Of a DNA stretch of 64,000 nt, positions 1-8,173 are shown one piece after another; the stretch's first letter is position 1; every line of letters begins with the position of its first letter. The notes under the pieces were generated by a model. It was not told the DNA's origin. It was given only the letters and a program-made list of their open reading frames with translations, and ran no database searches. Both the position numbers and the translations under genes were made by a program. This stretch comes from Klebsiella pneumoniae. Lineage in GTDB: Bacteria > Pseudomonadota > Gammaproteobacteria > Enterobacterales > Enterobacteriaceae. Where the stretch lies: NCBI RefSeq assembly GCF_000742135.1, contig NZ_KN046818.1:1860841-1924840 (forward strand), given 5' to 3'.

Positions 1-185
1 TTGCGGCGGAGCTGGAGCAGGGCGATCTGCGCGTCACCGGCTGGGATGAAGAGGGTGAGATCCGCGCCGTCGAGCTGGTGACGCACCCGTTTTTTGTCGC
101 CACCTTGTTCCAGCATGAGCGTCACGCGCTGGACGGGCGTCCCGCGCCGCTGGTGCAGGCGTTTCTCCGCGCCGCGGCACAATAA
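1..185 (+). CDS. CTP synthase C-terminal-like amidotransferase, 3' end
   Basis: An open frame enters from the left edge (first full codon at base 3) and stops at 183-185. About 60 residues are visible. They include the segment HPFFVATLFQHER, which resembles the end of the class I glutamine amidotransferase domain of CTP synthase, where a conserved HPFF..TQFHPE-like motif carries catalytic His and Glu. Klebsiella genomes carry a short stand-alone protein of this kind next to nimT, usually named CTP synthase C-terminal region-related protein. The nucleophile region lies outside the window, so activity cannot be judged. It converges on nimT, whose stop lies 31 bp away. Confidence 0.65.
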   Translation, partial: AAELEQGDLRVTGWDEEGEIRAVELVTHPFFVATLFQHERHALDGRPAPLVQAFLRAAAQ

Positions 186-216
186 TTCCACCGGCAGCGG
201 GCGCTGCCGGTCATCT

Positions 217-1401
217 TCAGGGGTGAATTTCCCGGTCACGTCCGGCGAGCGCGCCGCAGACCGCCATCACCAGCGAAATCAGCGCCACCGCCAGCAGCGG
301 AATATGCCAGTCGCCATTGGCATCATGGATCCTGCCCATCAGCGGCGGCCCGCAGGCGGCCAGCAGATAGCCGACGCTCTGCGCCATCCCTGACAGCGCC
401 GCGGCCTGATGCGCCGAGCTGGCGCGCAGGCCGATAAACGTCAGGCCGAGGATCATGGTGGCTCCGGAGCCAAAGCCGAACAGCAGCGTCCAGCCGATCG
501 CCAGCTCAGGCAACAGCCACAGCCCGGCGGCGCTGATGGCGCACATCAGGGCGACCAGCACCGCGATCCCGCGCTGGTCGCGCAGCCGATGCAGGATCAG
601 CGGTATCGCCAGGCCGGGCGCGGCGGTCGCCAGCTGCAGCAGACCATGCAGCGAGCCGGCCTGCGCTTCGCTATAGCCCATACTCTGCAGAATCGACGGC
701 AGCCAGCCGATAATCACGTAATAGACCAGCGAGTTGATGCCGAGGAACAGCGTCACCTGCCAGGCCAGCGCCGACCGCCAGATCCCCCGGTTATGCATAG
801 CGCCTGAGCCGGTCAATGGCGTCTCCGCCCGGCGCCGGGACTGCGGCAGCCAGCTGAGGAGCGCCAGTAGCGGGAAGACCATCAGCAGCAGCAGCGCCCC
901 GCGCCAGCCGAATCCGGCCATCGCCACGGGGACCACCAGCGCCGAACCAAGCGCCGCCGCGCCGCCCATCGTCAGAGAATAGGCGCCGGTCATCCGCGCG
1001 ACATGTTGCGAGAAATCCCGTTTAATCAGCCCGGGCAGCAGCACGTTACCCAGCGCAATGCCGCAGCCGATTACCGCCGTGCCGATAAACAGCAGCGCAG
1101 CGGAGGGCAGGGAGCGCAGGGCAATGCCGGCGCAGATCAGCAGCATCGCCAGCAGCAGGCTGCGTTCCATACCGAACCGGCGGGCAACCCCTGCCGCCAG
1201 CGGCGAGACAAGGCCAAAGGCCAGCAGCGGCAGGGTAGTGAGCAGCCCGGTCTGCGCGGTGGTCAGGCCATAGTCGCTACGAATCGCGTCCAGCAGCGGC
1301 GCCGCGCCGGTAAAGACCACGCGCAGGGTGGTGGCGATGAGCAGGATACCGGCAATCAGCAGCGCGGGGCGGCGGCCGGTAGAGGAGATCACAGAAGACA
1401 T
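217..1401 (-). CDS. nimT: 2-nitroimidazole exporter NimT (MFS, CynX/NimT family)
   Basis: A 394-residue inner-membrane protein made almost wholly of hydrophobic segments, consistent with 12 transmembrane helices and a polar central loop near residues 190-205. The order (transporter divergent from an AraC-type regulator, followed by yeaL and yeaK) is that of E. coli yeaN/yeaM, now nimT/nimR, where the pump exports 2-nitroimidazole and is controlled by NimR. The start ATG at 1399-1401 lies about 100 bp from the regulator start, so the shared gap probably holds both promoters. Substrate is inferred from orthology; the wider family also includes cyanate transporters. Confidence 0.85.
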   Translation of the reverse strand: MSSVISSTGRRPALLIAGILLIATTLRVVFTGAAPLLDAIRSDYGLTTAQTGLLTTLPLLAFGLVSPLAAGVARRFGMERSLLLAMLLICAGIALRSLPSAALLFIGTAVIGCGIALGNVLLPGLIKRDFSQHVARMTGAYSLTMGGAAALGSALVVPVAMAGFGWRGALLLLMVFPLLALLSWLPQSRRRAETPLTGSGAMHNRGIWRSALAWQVTLFLGINSLVYYVIIGWLPSILQSMGYSEAQAGSLHGLLQLATAAPGLAIPLILHRLRDQRGIAVLVALMCAISAAGLWLLPELAIGWTLLFGFGSGATMILGLTFIGLRASSAHQAAALSGMAQSVGYLLAACGPPLMGRIHDANGDWHIPLLAVALISLVMAVCGALAGRDREIHP

Positions 1402-1499
1402 ATCATTCTCAAGGTAACTAACGAGGGGGGTTACGATAGCGGCTTTGTCCCTCGTTTAAATCAAGCTAAAATGATAGATTATCGCTAATATCGGACAAT

Positions 1500-2294
1500 A
1501 TGATGATTGGACTGGGGCTGGATGGCTATGAACCGGACAGTGGCCACGAATCGGCCATTGCCTTTCGTATCCGGGTGGTGGAGGCGGAGCAGTTTATTCC
1601 GGCGCATTCCCACCGTAAGGGGCAGCTGATCCTTGCCCTGCACGGCGCCTTGACCTGCGAGGTGGAGAACGCAATGTGGATGGTGCCGCCGCAGTATGCG
1701 GTGTGGGTTCCGGGGCAGCTGTCCCACAGTAACCGCGCTACCCCCGGCGCCCAGGTATGCTTCCTGTTCATCGAGCCGGGCGCCGCGCCGATGCCGGATC
1801 GCTGCTGTACGTTAAAGATTTCCCCGCTGGTGCGAGAGCTGATCCTTACTCTGGCGGAGCGCGGCGGAGAGTCGCTGGCCGCCCCCGCCACGGCCCGGCT
1901 GGTGCAGGTTCTGTTTGATGAGCTGCCCCGCCAGCCGCAGGAGCACCTGCAGCTGCCGGTATCAAACCACCCGAAAATTCGTCAAATGGTGACGATGATG
2001 GCTGAGGATCCGGCGCGCTGGCAGACCCTGAGCCAGTGGGCGGCGGTGTTTGCGATGAGCGAGCGGAATCTGGCCCGCCTGGTAGTGCGCGAAACGGGGC
2101 TGAGCTTTCGCCGCTGGCGCCATCAGCTGCAGCTGATCCTCGCGCTGCAGCTGCTGATCCGCGGGCAGACGGTGCAGCAGACGGCTCAGGCGCTGGGCTA
2201 CGATTCCACCACCGCCTTCATCACCATGTTTAAAAAAGGGCTCGGGCAGACACCGGGCCGCTATCACGGTAGCCTGGCTACGACTTCCCAATAA
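1500..2294 (+). CDS. nimR: AraC-family regulator NimR
   Basis: 264 residues: an N-terminal cupin-type sensor half (roughly residues 20-110, with a His-rich stretch around HSHRKGQ) and a C-terminal pair of helix-turn-helix motifs (roughly residues 160-255) ending with the family signature around [23 protein letters not shown]. Divergent from nimT, which its E. coli orthologue represses or controls. The start could equally be the second ATG at 1503, since no clear ribosome binding site separates them. The 3' end overlaps the convergent yeaL by 17 bp. Confidence 0.85.
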   Translation: MMIGLGLDGYEPDSGHESAIAFRIRVVEAEQFIPAHSHRKGQLILALHGALTCEVENAMWMVPPQYAVWVPGQLSHSNRATPGAQVCFLFIEPGAAPMPDRCCTLKISPLVRELILTLAERGGESLAAPATARLVQVLFDELPRQPQEHLQLPVSNHPKIRQMVTMMAEDPARWQTLSQWAAVFAMSERNLARLVVRETGLSFRRWRHQLQLILALQLLIRGQTVQQTAQALGYDSTTAFITMFKKGLGQTPGRYHGSLATTSQ

Positions 2295-2724
2295 ACAATG
2301 AGATGATCCCGGCGGCAATCAGCGGCCCGACCGGGACGCCGCGAAACAGGGCGACGCCGAGTACTGTACCGACCAGCAGCCCGGCCACCAGATGCGGCTG
2401 GGAGCCCATCAGGGAGACGCCGCGCCCGCCGAGCCACGAAACAAACACCCCGACCGCAATCGCCAGCAGCGATTTCCAGTTCATAAAGGAGTGGATCAGC
2501 GTCGAGGGCGGCAGCGTGCCGCTGGCGATAGGCGCCATCACGCCGATGGTCAGAATAATGATCCCGACTGTCAGTCCCTGTTTCTCAACCCAGGGAAAGA
2601 AGGCGTTCAGCGGCGTGACGCGCACGATAATCAGCACGAGGATGGAGATCGCCACGGTGGTGTTATGACTGATAAAGCCGAGCGCCGCCAGACCCAGCAG
2701 GATCAACAGGGTGGTATCAAACAT
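2278..2724 (-). CDS. yeaL: UPF0756 inner-membrane protein YeaL
   Basis: 148 residues, the same length as E. coli YeaL. Four hydrophobic segments fill most of the chain (about residues 1-20, 50-70, 80-105, 112-145), giving a small polytopic inner-membrane protein of unknown function. An upstream in-frame ATG at 2781 would add 19 residues not present in E. coli, so the start at 2724 is preferred. Its 3' end overlaps nimR tail to tail. Confidence 0.85.
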   Translation of the reverse strand: MFDTTLLILLGLAALGFISHNTTVAISILVLIIVRVTPLNAFFPWVEKQGLTVGIIILTIGVMAPIASGTLPPSTLIHSFMNWKSLLAIAVGVFVSWLGGRGVSLMGSQPHLVAGLLVGTVLGVALFRGVPVGPLIAAGIISLFIGKS

Positions 2725-2840
2725 GTACAGAGGTCCTTGCCAAAATAAGAATGCCAAAAATATCCCGCTTACTCTACGCATCGTGGCGTGAATAAACAGG
2801 ATTTTTACGCCATGCGGCGGAAATCTGGGCGGATGCCCGG

Positions 2841-3341
2841 TTAGCTAAGACGGCGAAAGGTCGCGATCTCTGGTCGGGCGATATGTAAATAGTCTTCGGT
2901 GTCGAGAATGATCGACCGGTCCAGGCGCCCGGCGTTAAAGGCGATTTGTGGAAAGCGTTCAAACAGCAGCGGGTCCGCCACCAGCCGCAGCGCCGGATGG
3001 AAACTGAAGGGGGGAATGGCGCCGAACACGCAGGCGGTGAGGGCATCCACCTCCGCCGGGCTGGCCAGCGAGGCTTTGCTGCCGCCGATATGCCGGGCCA
3101 GGCTGGCGAGGTCGGCCTGCCGATCGGCGGCGAGGATCGCCAGCACATGCTGGTTGACGCCGTTTCCTTTCACTTTACAGACTAACGCTTTCGCGCCCTG
3201 GCCAAGCGCGGTGCCGCGGATTGCCGAGACGGCTTCGCACTGACCGACCGCCTCGTGCGCCATCACCCGGTAGCGGGCCCGGTGCTCGTCGAGCAGCGCG
3301 CACAGCCGCTGGTGGATATTACCTTCTACTGCTTCAAGCAT
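2841..3341 (-). CDS. yeaK: YbaK/EbsC-type aminoacyl-tRNA deacylase YeaK
   Basis: 166 residues forming one YbaK/prolyl-tRNA-synthetase-like editing (INS) domain. Members free-standing from the synthetase hydrolyse mischarged tRNAs in trans. The conserved lysine environment around [15 protein letters not shown] and the glycine-containing stretch near [18 protein letters not shown] fit the family. Length matches E. coli YeaK (about 167). It lies upstream of yeaL on the same strand with a 116 bp gap, so it may be read together with it. The exact amino acid specificity cannot be read from sequence. Confidence 0.85.
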   Translation of the reverse strand: MLEAVEGNIHQRLCALLDEHRARYRVMAHEAVGQCEAVSAIRGTALGQGAKALVCKVKGNGVNQHVLAILAADRQADLASLARHIGGSKASLASPAEVDALTACVFGAIPPFSFHPALRLVADPLLFERFPQIAFNAGRLDRSIILDTEDYLHIARPEIATFRRLS

Positions 3342-3490
3342 AGCGTCCTCCTGACATCATAAAGCAGCCAGCTTAGCGCTGTTGCGCCGGCCTGCCAACG
3401 GTGGGCAGGGAAATTCACCATTCGCTCATTATTACTTCACAGTGCTGTGGTGCAATCCCGCAGGCGCAGATGAGTTTTGTAAATAAAAAA

Positions 3491-3509
3491 AAGAATGATT
3501 TTCATTTTC
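3491..3509 (+). promoter_or_regulatory. Candidate Fur box upstream of the GT9 gene
   Basis: The 19-mer AAGAATGATTTTCATTTTC matches the classic Fur consensus GATAATGATAATCATTATC at 14 of 19 positions, including the central AATGAT and TCATT half sites. It sits 76 bp before the glycosyltransferase start in an AT-rich stretch suited to a promoter. The match is seen directly; Fur binding and iron control are inferred. Confidence 0.5.
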
Positions 3510-3584
3510 AATCGAACTTTTTTTATTTCGCTCAGTCTCTATCGGACGACACAGAATATTAATAATTGCCGTAATGAGGTTAGG

Positions 3585-4724
3585 ATGATGCACGATGCAA
3601 CCATGCAGGGTTCCCCACGCAAGAAATTTAATAAAATAAGGGAGCTCAACAGACGGCGGAATTACTTTACTAAGAAAGTACGTAATGCCCTGCGGGTGGG
3701 GGTGGCGAAAGCGCTCTGGGATCGCCGACGCCGTCAGCCGGTAGATTTGTCGTCTGCGAAAACCGTCCTGTTGATGCGCAATGAGGGGGCGGTCGGCGAT
3801 GTAGTGGTGGATTCCGCGCTGGTGAAATGCCTGCATCAGTCAGGCTATATCGTTGATTTTTTGCTGACGACCTCTAACAGCCAGGTGATGCGTTATAACC
3901 CGCGGATCCGCCATATTTATGAAGCTGATCCGGTCACGTCCGCCGATTTTTTGCGTAAATTTAATCATAACGTTCCTCGCGACGTTATTAATGAACTGGC
4001 TAATAATAAGTACGATATTATTATTGACCCTTCGCTGTTCGATATTCCCGTGCATCGCCTGCGGCTTTTCCGACAAATAAAAGCCAAATCAGTGCTCGGG
4101 TTTAATAAATGGCCATCGATTAAGCACTACTCCCACTCTTTTGATTTTGACTGCCAGCGCTGGCACGTGACGAAAACGTTCGAGCTGATCGCCGATTATC
4201 TCCAACTGGACACCCGCGGGCTGGACGCTTACGACCTGGCGGTGCCCGGGCCGATTATGCAGGAGGTGGCGCAGTATCTGGCGTCGCTAAGCGGAAAAGC
4301 GGTGGTGATTAATATTTTTGCCGGCCATGCCGACCGCAGTCTCTCGCAGACGCAGCTGGCGGAACTGCTCGACAAACTGCTGGCCCGCCATCCGGGGAGC
4401 GCGGTTATTCTGCTCGATCACCGGCGCGAGATCCGCATCCCGCTGCCGCCGGAGGTGGTGATTAACCCATTTAACACGTTACACCATGCGATGGCGCTGA
4501 TCGCCCAGGCGGAGCTGATTATCTCCCCGGACACCTCGGTGGTGCACATGGCGGCGGCGTGGAACAAACCGCTGATCGCGGTCTATAAGGACGTTCTGCT
4601 TAATAACCGGCTGTGGGCCCCGGGCTATGACAACGCCAGGCAGATCATTGTTAAATGCGGGAAGGTCCATCAGCATCGCGGGCTAGTGGATAGAATTATA
4701 GCGGCGCTACCGGAGACGCTGTGA
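3585..4724 (+). CDS. Glycosyltransferase family 9 (heptosyltransferase-like)
   Basis: A 379-residue protein from the ATG at 3585, preceded by a GAGGTTAGG ribosome binding site; a second ATG follows directly and an upstream ATG at 3495 lacks a site. The N-terminus is strongly basic (KKFNKIRELNRRRNYF), then two Rossmann-like halves follow, with the GT9 acceptor loop NEGAVGDVVV near residue 65 and the donor-site region ISPDTSVVHMAAAWNKPLIAVYKD near residues 320-345. GT9 enzymes move heptose or similar sugars from an ADP-sugar onto lipopolysaccharide core. No other LPS genes lie nearby, so this is an orphan. The 5' part is AT-richer than its neighbours, and a candidate Fur box precedes it. Confidence 0.75.
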   Translation: MMHDATMQGSPRKKFNKIRELNRRRNYFTKKVRNALRVGVAKALWDRRRRQPVDLSSAKTVLLMRNEGAVGDVVVDSALVKCLHQSGYIVDFLLTTSNSQVMRYNPRIRHIYEADPVTSADFLRKFNHNVPRDVINELANNKYDIIIDPSLFDIPVHRLRLFRQIKAKSVLGFNKWPSIKHYSHSFDFDCQRWHVTKTFELIADYLQLDTRGLDAYDLAVPGPIMQEVAQYLASLSGKAVVINIFAGHADRSLSQTQLAELLDKLLARHPGSAVILLDHRREIRIPLPPEVVINPFNTLHHAMALIAQAELIISPDTSVVHMAAAWNKPLIAVYKDVLLNNRLWAPGYDNARQIIVKCGKVHQHRGLVDRIIAALPETL

Positions 4725-4748
4725 GGCGATGAGGGAAGACAGGTAGGG

Positions 4749-4785
4749 CTCACCTGCTGGCCGTATGCAAGAGCCAGCAGGTGAG
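4749..4785. repeat. 13-bp perfect inverted repeat
   Basis: CTCACCTGCTGGC and its exact complement flank an 11-base loop just after the GT9 stop codon, between that gene and the convergent dinI-like gene. There is no U tract on either side, so it is not a standard intrinsic terminator, but in RNA it would form a very stable hairpin that could end or protect either transcript. Confidence 0.6.
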
Positions 4786-4894
4786 CGAAGGTTGCATTGC
4801 CAGTCTGCAACCGCCGCTATTGTACTGTTGCCCGCGGCTCTGCCACATCCGGGAAAGCTCTTAAAGAGGTGGTCGCCGCGACTGACGGGCGGGA

Positions 4895-5137
4895 TCACTC
4901 TTCAGTGAGCCACATATCCGCCTCTTCAAACATCTCCTGCACCGTGCGGCTGATCAGCTCTTTTTCATGCTTGCTGGCGTCGGTGTTGATCGCCGGCAGC
5001 GTCATCATCGGCTTCACCCGCACTTCCGCCTCCGGGAAAATGCGCTGCATGCGTTTGGTCAGCTCGTTAAGAATGGCCTCTCTGGCGCCCGGCAGCCCGG
5101 CAAAATTGCGCTTGTCATAAATCAGTTCCACAAACAT
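4895..5137 (-). CDS. DinI-like SOS damage-inducible protein
   Basis: 80 residues, matching the DinI family in length (81 in E. coli DinI) and layout: a short beta strand start, central basic helix, a middle loop and an acidic C-terminal helix ending WLTEE. DinI-family proteins bind RecA filaments and modulate self-cleavage of UmuD and LexA. A good AGAGGA site precedes the ATG. A perfect CTGT-N8-ACAG LexA box lies 40 bp upstream, and the gene is divergent from umuDC, so it probably tunes this mutagenesis locus. It is a paralogue-type member, not necessarily the true dinI. Confidence 0.85.
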   Translation of the reverse strand: MFVELIYDKRNFAGLPGAREAILNELTKRMQRIFPEAEVRVKPMMTLPAINTDASKHEKELISRTVQEMFEEADMWLTEE

Positions 5138-5176
5138 CTTCTGTCCTCTGTATGCTGATCGCGGGCGATAGTTTTA

Positions 5177-5192
5177 CTGTATTAATGTACAG
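5177..5192 (-). promoter_or_regulatory. LexA box for the dinI-like gene
   Basis: CTGTATTAATGTACAG is a perfect CTGT-N8-ACAG operator 40 bp upstream of the dinI-like start, within the likely promoter. Repression by LexA and SOS induction follow from known biology. Confidence 0.85.
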
Positions 5193-5370
5193 TGTCAAGC
5201 GAATGCCGCGGCGCTGCGCATCTACCACCTCGCGCGGCGGGCGGGCTGCGCGCAAAAGCAGCAAACGGTTCGCTGGCGCTGAAGAAGACCCCTATTGACA
5301 TCAAGGAGTTATTTCAGTGCTGGCGATTGATAGCTGGAGCCGATATTGACCGGTAAAATTGGCAAAACTA

Positions 5371-5386
5371 CTGTATATATATTCAG
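5371..5386 (+). promoter_or_regulatory. LexA box for umuDC
   Basis: CTGTATATATATTCAG matches CTGT-N8-ACAG with one change in the right half and has the AT-alternating core typical of strong SOS operators. It lies 22 bp before the umuD start. Confidence 0.85.
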
Positions 5387-5407
5387 TATTGTGTGGTGGG
5401 TTGAAAA

Positions 5408-5827
5408 ATGAACGTTTACACGCCGGTTGAGCTACGTCAGATTGTCTCCTTTCCCTTTTTTGCCGACCTGGTGCAGTGCGGCTTTCCCAGCCCGGCTCAG
5501 GACTATGTTGAGAAGCGAATCGACCTCAACGAGCTGCTGGTGCAGCATCCCAGCGCGACCTATTTTGTCAAAGCCGCTGGCGACAGCATGATCGATGCCG
5601 GCATTGACGAAGGCGATTTGCTGGTGGTGGACAGCGCGCGTAAAGCGGAGCATGGCGATATCGTGATTGCCGCCGTCGGCGGCGAGTTTACGGTAAAGAA
5701 GCTGCAGCTTCTGCCGCGGGTGCAGCTTAACCCGATGAACCCGGCCTATTCGCCCATCGTGGTCGGCCGCGAGGAGACGCTCGATATTTTCGGCGTCGTA
5801 ACCTACATCATCAAGGCGGCGGGCTGA
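5408..5827 (+). CDS. umuD: DNA polymerase V subunit UmuD
   Basis: 139 residues, as in E. coli. RecA-stimulated self-cleavage converts UmuD to UmuD', which pairs with UmuC to form the translesion polymerase Pol V. The cleavage site Cys24-Gly25 and the Ser60/Lys97 dyad (GDSM and TVKK) are all at the E. coli positions, so the protease should work. A LexA box sits directly upstream and umuC starts two bases after the stop codon, giving a standard SOS operon. Because umuC is interrupted here, UmuD may lack its full-length partner at this locus. Confidence 0.95.
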   Translation: MNVYTPVELRQIVSFPFFADLVQCGFPSPAQDYVEKRIDLNELLVQHPSATYFVKAAGDSMIDAGIDEGDLLVVDSARKAEHGDIVIAAVGGEFTVKKLQLLPRVQLNPMNPAYSPIVVGREETLDIFGVVTYIIKAAG

Positions 5828-5829
5828 TC

Positions 5830-7095
5830 ATGTTCGCGCATTGTGATGTGAACGCCTTCTATGCCAGCTGTCAGACCGCCTTCCGGCCAGACCTGAAGGG
5901 GCGGCCGGTGGTGGTGCTGTCGAACAACGACGGCTGCGTGATCGCCCGCTCGGCGGAGGCGAAGCCGTTTGTGAAAATGGGCGAACCCTACTTTAAGCAG
6001 AAGGCTGCGTTTCTTCGCCACGGCGTCGTGGCGTTTAGCAGTAATTATGAGCTGTATGCCGACATGTCCAGCCGGGTCATGGCCACCCTGGAAGAGCTCA
6101 CCCCGCGCTGCGAAATTTACAGTATCGATGAGGCCTTTTGCGATGTCAGCGGTGTGCGTCATTGCAGAGATCTGACCGATTTTGGCCGCGAAATCCGCGC
6201 CACGGTGCTGCAGCGTACCCATCTGACGCTGGGCGTTGGCATCGCCCAGACCAAAACCCTGGCGAAGCTGGCCAACCACGCGGCGAAGCAGTGGCCGCGG
6301 CAGACGGGCGGGGTAGTGGACTTGTCCTGCCCGCAGCGGCAGCGAAAGCTGATGGCGCTGCTGCCGGTGAGCGAGGTCTGAGGCATCGGGCGGCGGATCG
6401 GCAAAAAGCTTGAAGCGATGGGGATCGGCACGGTACTCCAGCTGGCGGAGAGCGATATCCGCTTTATCCGCAAGCACTTCACGGTGGTGCTCGAACGAAC
6501 GGTACGGGAGCTGCGCGGCGAGCCTTGCCTGGCGCTGGAGGAATTTGCCCCCGCTAAGCAGGAAATTATCTGCAGCCGCTCGTTCGGGGATCGGATTACG
6601 GCCTATGAGGATATGCGCCAGGCGATCTGCAGCTATGCCGCGCGGGCAGCAGAAAAGCTGCGCGGTGAGCATCAGTACTGCCGGTTCGTCTCCGCCTTTG
6701 TCAAAACCAGCCCCTTCGCGCTGAATGAACCCTATTACGGCAACAGCGCCTCGCTAAAGCTGCTGACGCCGACCCAGGACTCCCGGGATATTATCGCCGC
6801 GGCGACGAGCTGTCTGGATGCCATCTGGAAAGCGGGGCATCGCTATCAGAAGGCCGGCGTGATGCTCGGCGATTTCTACAGCCAGGGCGTCGCCCAGCTG
6901 AATCTGTTCGACGAGCTTGCTCCGCGGCACAACAGCGCCAGACTGATGCAGGTTCTCGATCAGCTGAATGCGAAAAACGGCAGGGGGGCGCTCTATTTTG
7001 CCGGCCAGGGGATCCAGCAGCAGTGGCAGATGAAGCGAGAGATGCTCTCGCCGCGCTACACCACGCGATACAGCGACCTGCTCCGCGTCAGATAA
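5830..7095 (+). pseudogene. umuC: DNA polymerase V catalytic subunit UmuC, interrupted by in-frame UGA
   Basis: The frame runs 5830-7095 (422 codons, E. coli UmuC is 422 residues) but codon 184 is TGA (6379-6381). It falls where UmuC has Trp in the conserved VWGIGRR segment, so a TGG-to-TGA change is the simplest cause. Everything after continues in the same frame with high similarity to UmuC. The N-terminal part keeps the Y-family catalytic residues Asp6 and Asp100-Glu101 (SIDEAF). The truncated product would lose the thumb, little finger and RecA/UmuD' contacts. Leaky UGA reading by tRNA-Trp could restore small amounts of normal protein. An ATG-led downstream part starts at 6418. A sequencing or assembly error is possible. 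Confidence 0.85.
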
Positions 7096-7101
7096 CGCGC
7101 G

Positions 7102-8007
7102 CTATCCCTGCACCGCGGCCGGAAAAACCGCCGCCAGCCAGTCAATAAAGACGCGGAGCCGGGGCGGGACGTGCCGGTGCCGGGCATAGACAACGTGAAA
7201 AGGATAGGGGGCCGGGCGCCAGGCGCTGAGGATCTCCACCAGTTCGCCGCTCGCCAGCGCCGGTTTCAGCGAATAGGTAAAGGTCTGCACAATGCCTAAG
7301 CCCGCCTCGCCGGCGGCAATATGCGCGTTGCTCTCATTGATGCCGAGATGGGGCTCTGTCTTCAGCTCGGTGCTGACGCCGTGACGCGTAAAGCGAAACG
7401 GAAACGCTCTGCCGCTGGCCGGCGACAGATAGCTGATGAGCCGGTGGCCATGATGTAGTTCATCCGGCGAGGCGGGGGTGCCGTAGCGCTGAAGATAGCC
7501 CGGGGTGGCGCAGGTGACCAGCGTCGCCTCGCCGATTTTACGGGCGATCAGCGTCGAGTCTTCCATCGGACCGCCGCGGATGGCGCAGTCAATATTGCCG
7601 CTGATGAGGTCCGCGGGCTTATCGGCCACCTGCAAATCGATACGGATATCCGGCCAGGAGGTCATAAAGTCCGCCAGCAGCGGGATCAGCACATCGCACG
7701 CGGTCGACCCGCCGATGGCGATCCGTAGATGGCCCTTCGGCTTATTGCGGGCGGTATTGAAAGACGCGTCGATCTCTTCCAGGTCTTCCAGCAGACAGCG
7801 GGCTTTTTCATAGTACTCCCGTCCTTCCGGCGTCACGGTAATACGCCGCGTGGTGCGCTGCAGGAGGGAAACCCCAAGATGCGCTTCCAGTTGCTGAATG
7901 GTTTTGCTGAGGGTGGCGTTGGGCATATTCAGCGAGTCCGCGGCGCGGGTAAAGCTGCCGGCTTCGACAACGCGAGTGAAGGCTTTGAGAGCTGAAAACC
8001 GGTCCAT
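7102..8007 (-). CDS. LysR-family transcriptional regulator
   Basis: 301 residues with the standard LysR layout: winged helix-turn-helix in residues 1-60 (ALKAFTRVVEAGSFTRAADSL...) and a periplasmic-binding-like effector domain from about residue 90. Divergent from the SDR gene at 8174 with a 166 bp shared gap, the usual arrangement for a LysR protein and its target. The effector is unknown. The stop lies 6 bp from the umuC end, tail to tail. Confidence 0.85.
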   Translation of the reverse strand: MDRFSALKAFTRVVEAGSFTRAADSLNMPNATLSKTIQQLEAHLGVSLLQRTTRRITVTPEGREYYEKARCLLEDLEEIDASFNTARNKPKGHLRIAIGGSTACDVLIPLLADFMTSWPDIRIDLQVADKPADLISGNIDCAIRGGPMEDSTLIARKIGEATLVTCATPGYLQRYGTPASPDELHHGHRLISYLSPASGRAFPFRFTRHGVSTELKTEPHLGINESNAHIAAGEAGLGIVQTFTYSLKPALASGELVEILSAWRPAPYPFHVVYARHRHVPPRLRVFIDWLAAVFPAAVQG

Positions 8008-8173
8008 TATTCGCTTTATCCTGGTTACTGGAGGTCATTATCCACCGAGGGGAAGAGTGTTTTTCAGATTAGGCCATTTTTCCGCCTCGCCGGGACGATT
8101 ACAGTGCTTTCCATACCCGGCGGGGCGCGTTCGCGAGCCTGGCCTGTTTATACTCTAACCAAGGAAATGCACC

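Noticed and set aside
6379-6381. UGA in umuC read as selenocysteine, given selD in the same window
   Set aside because: The family has Trp at this position, no SECIS-like stem was seen directly after the codon, and UmuC is not a selenoprotein. A nonsense change is simpler.
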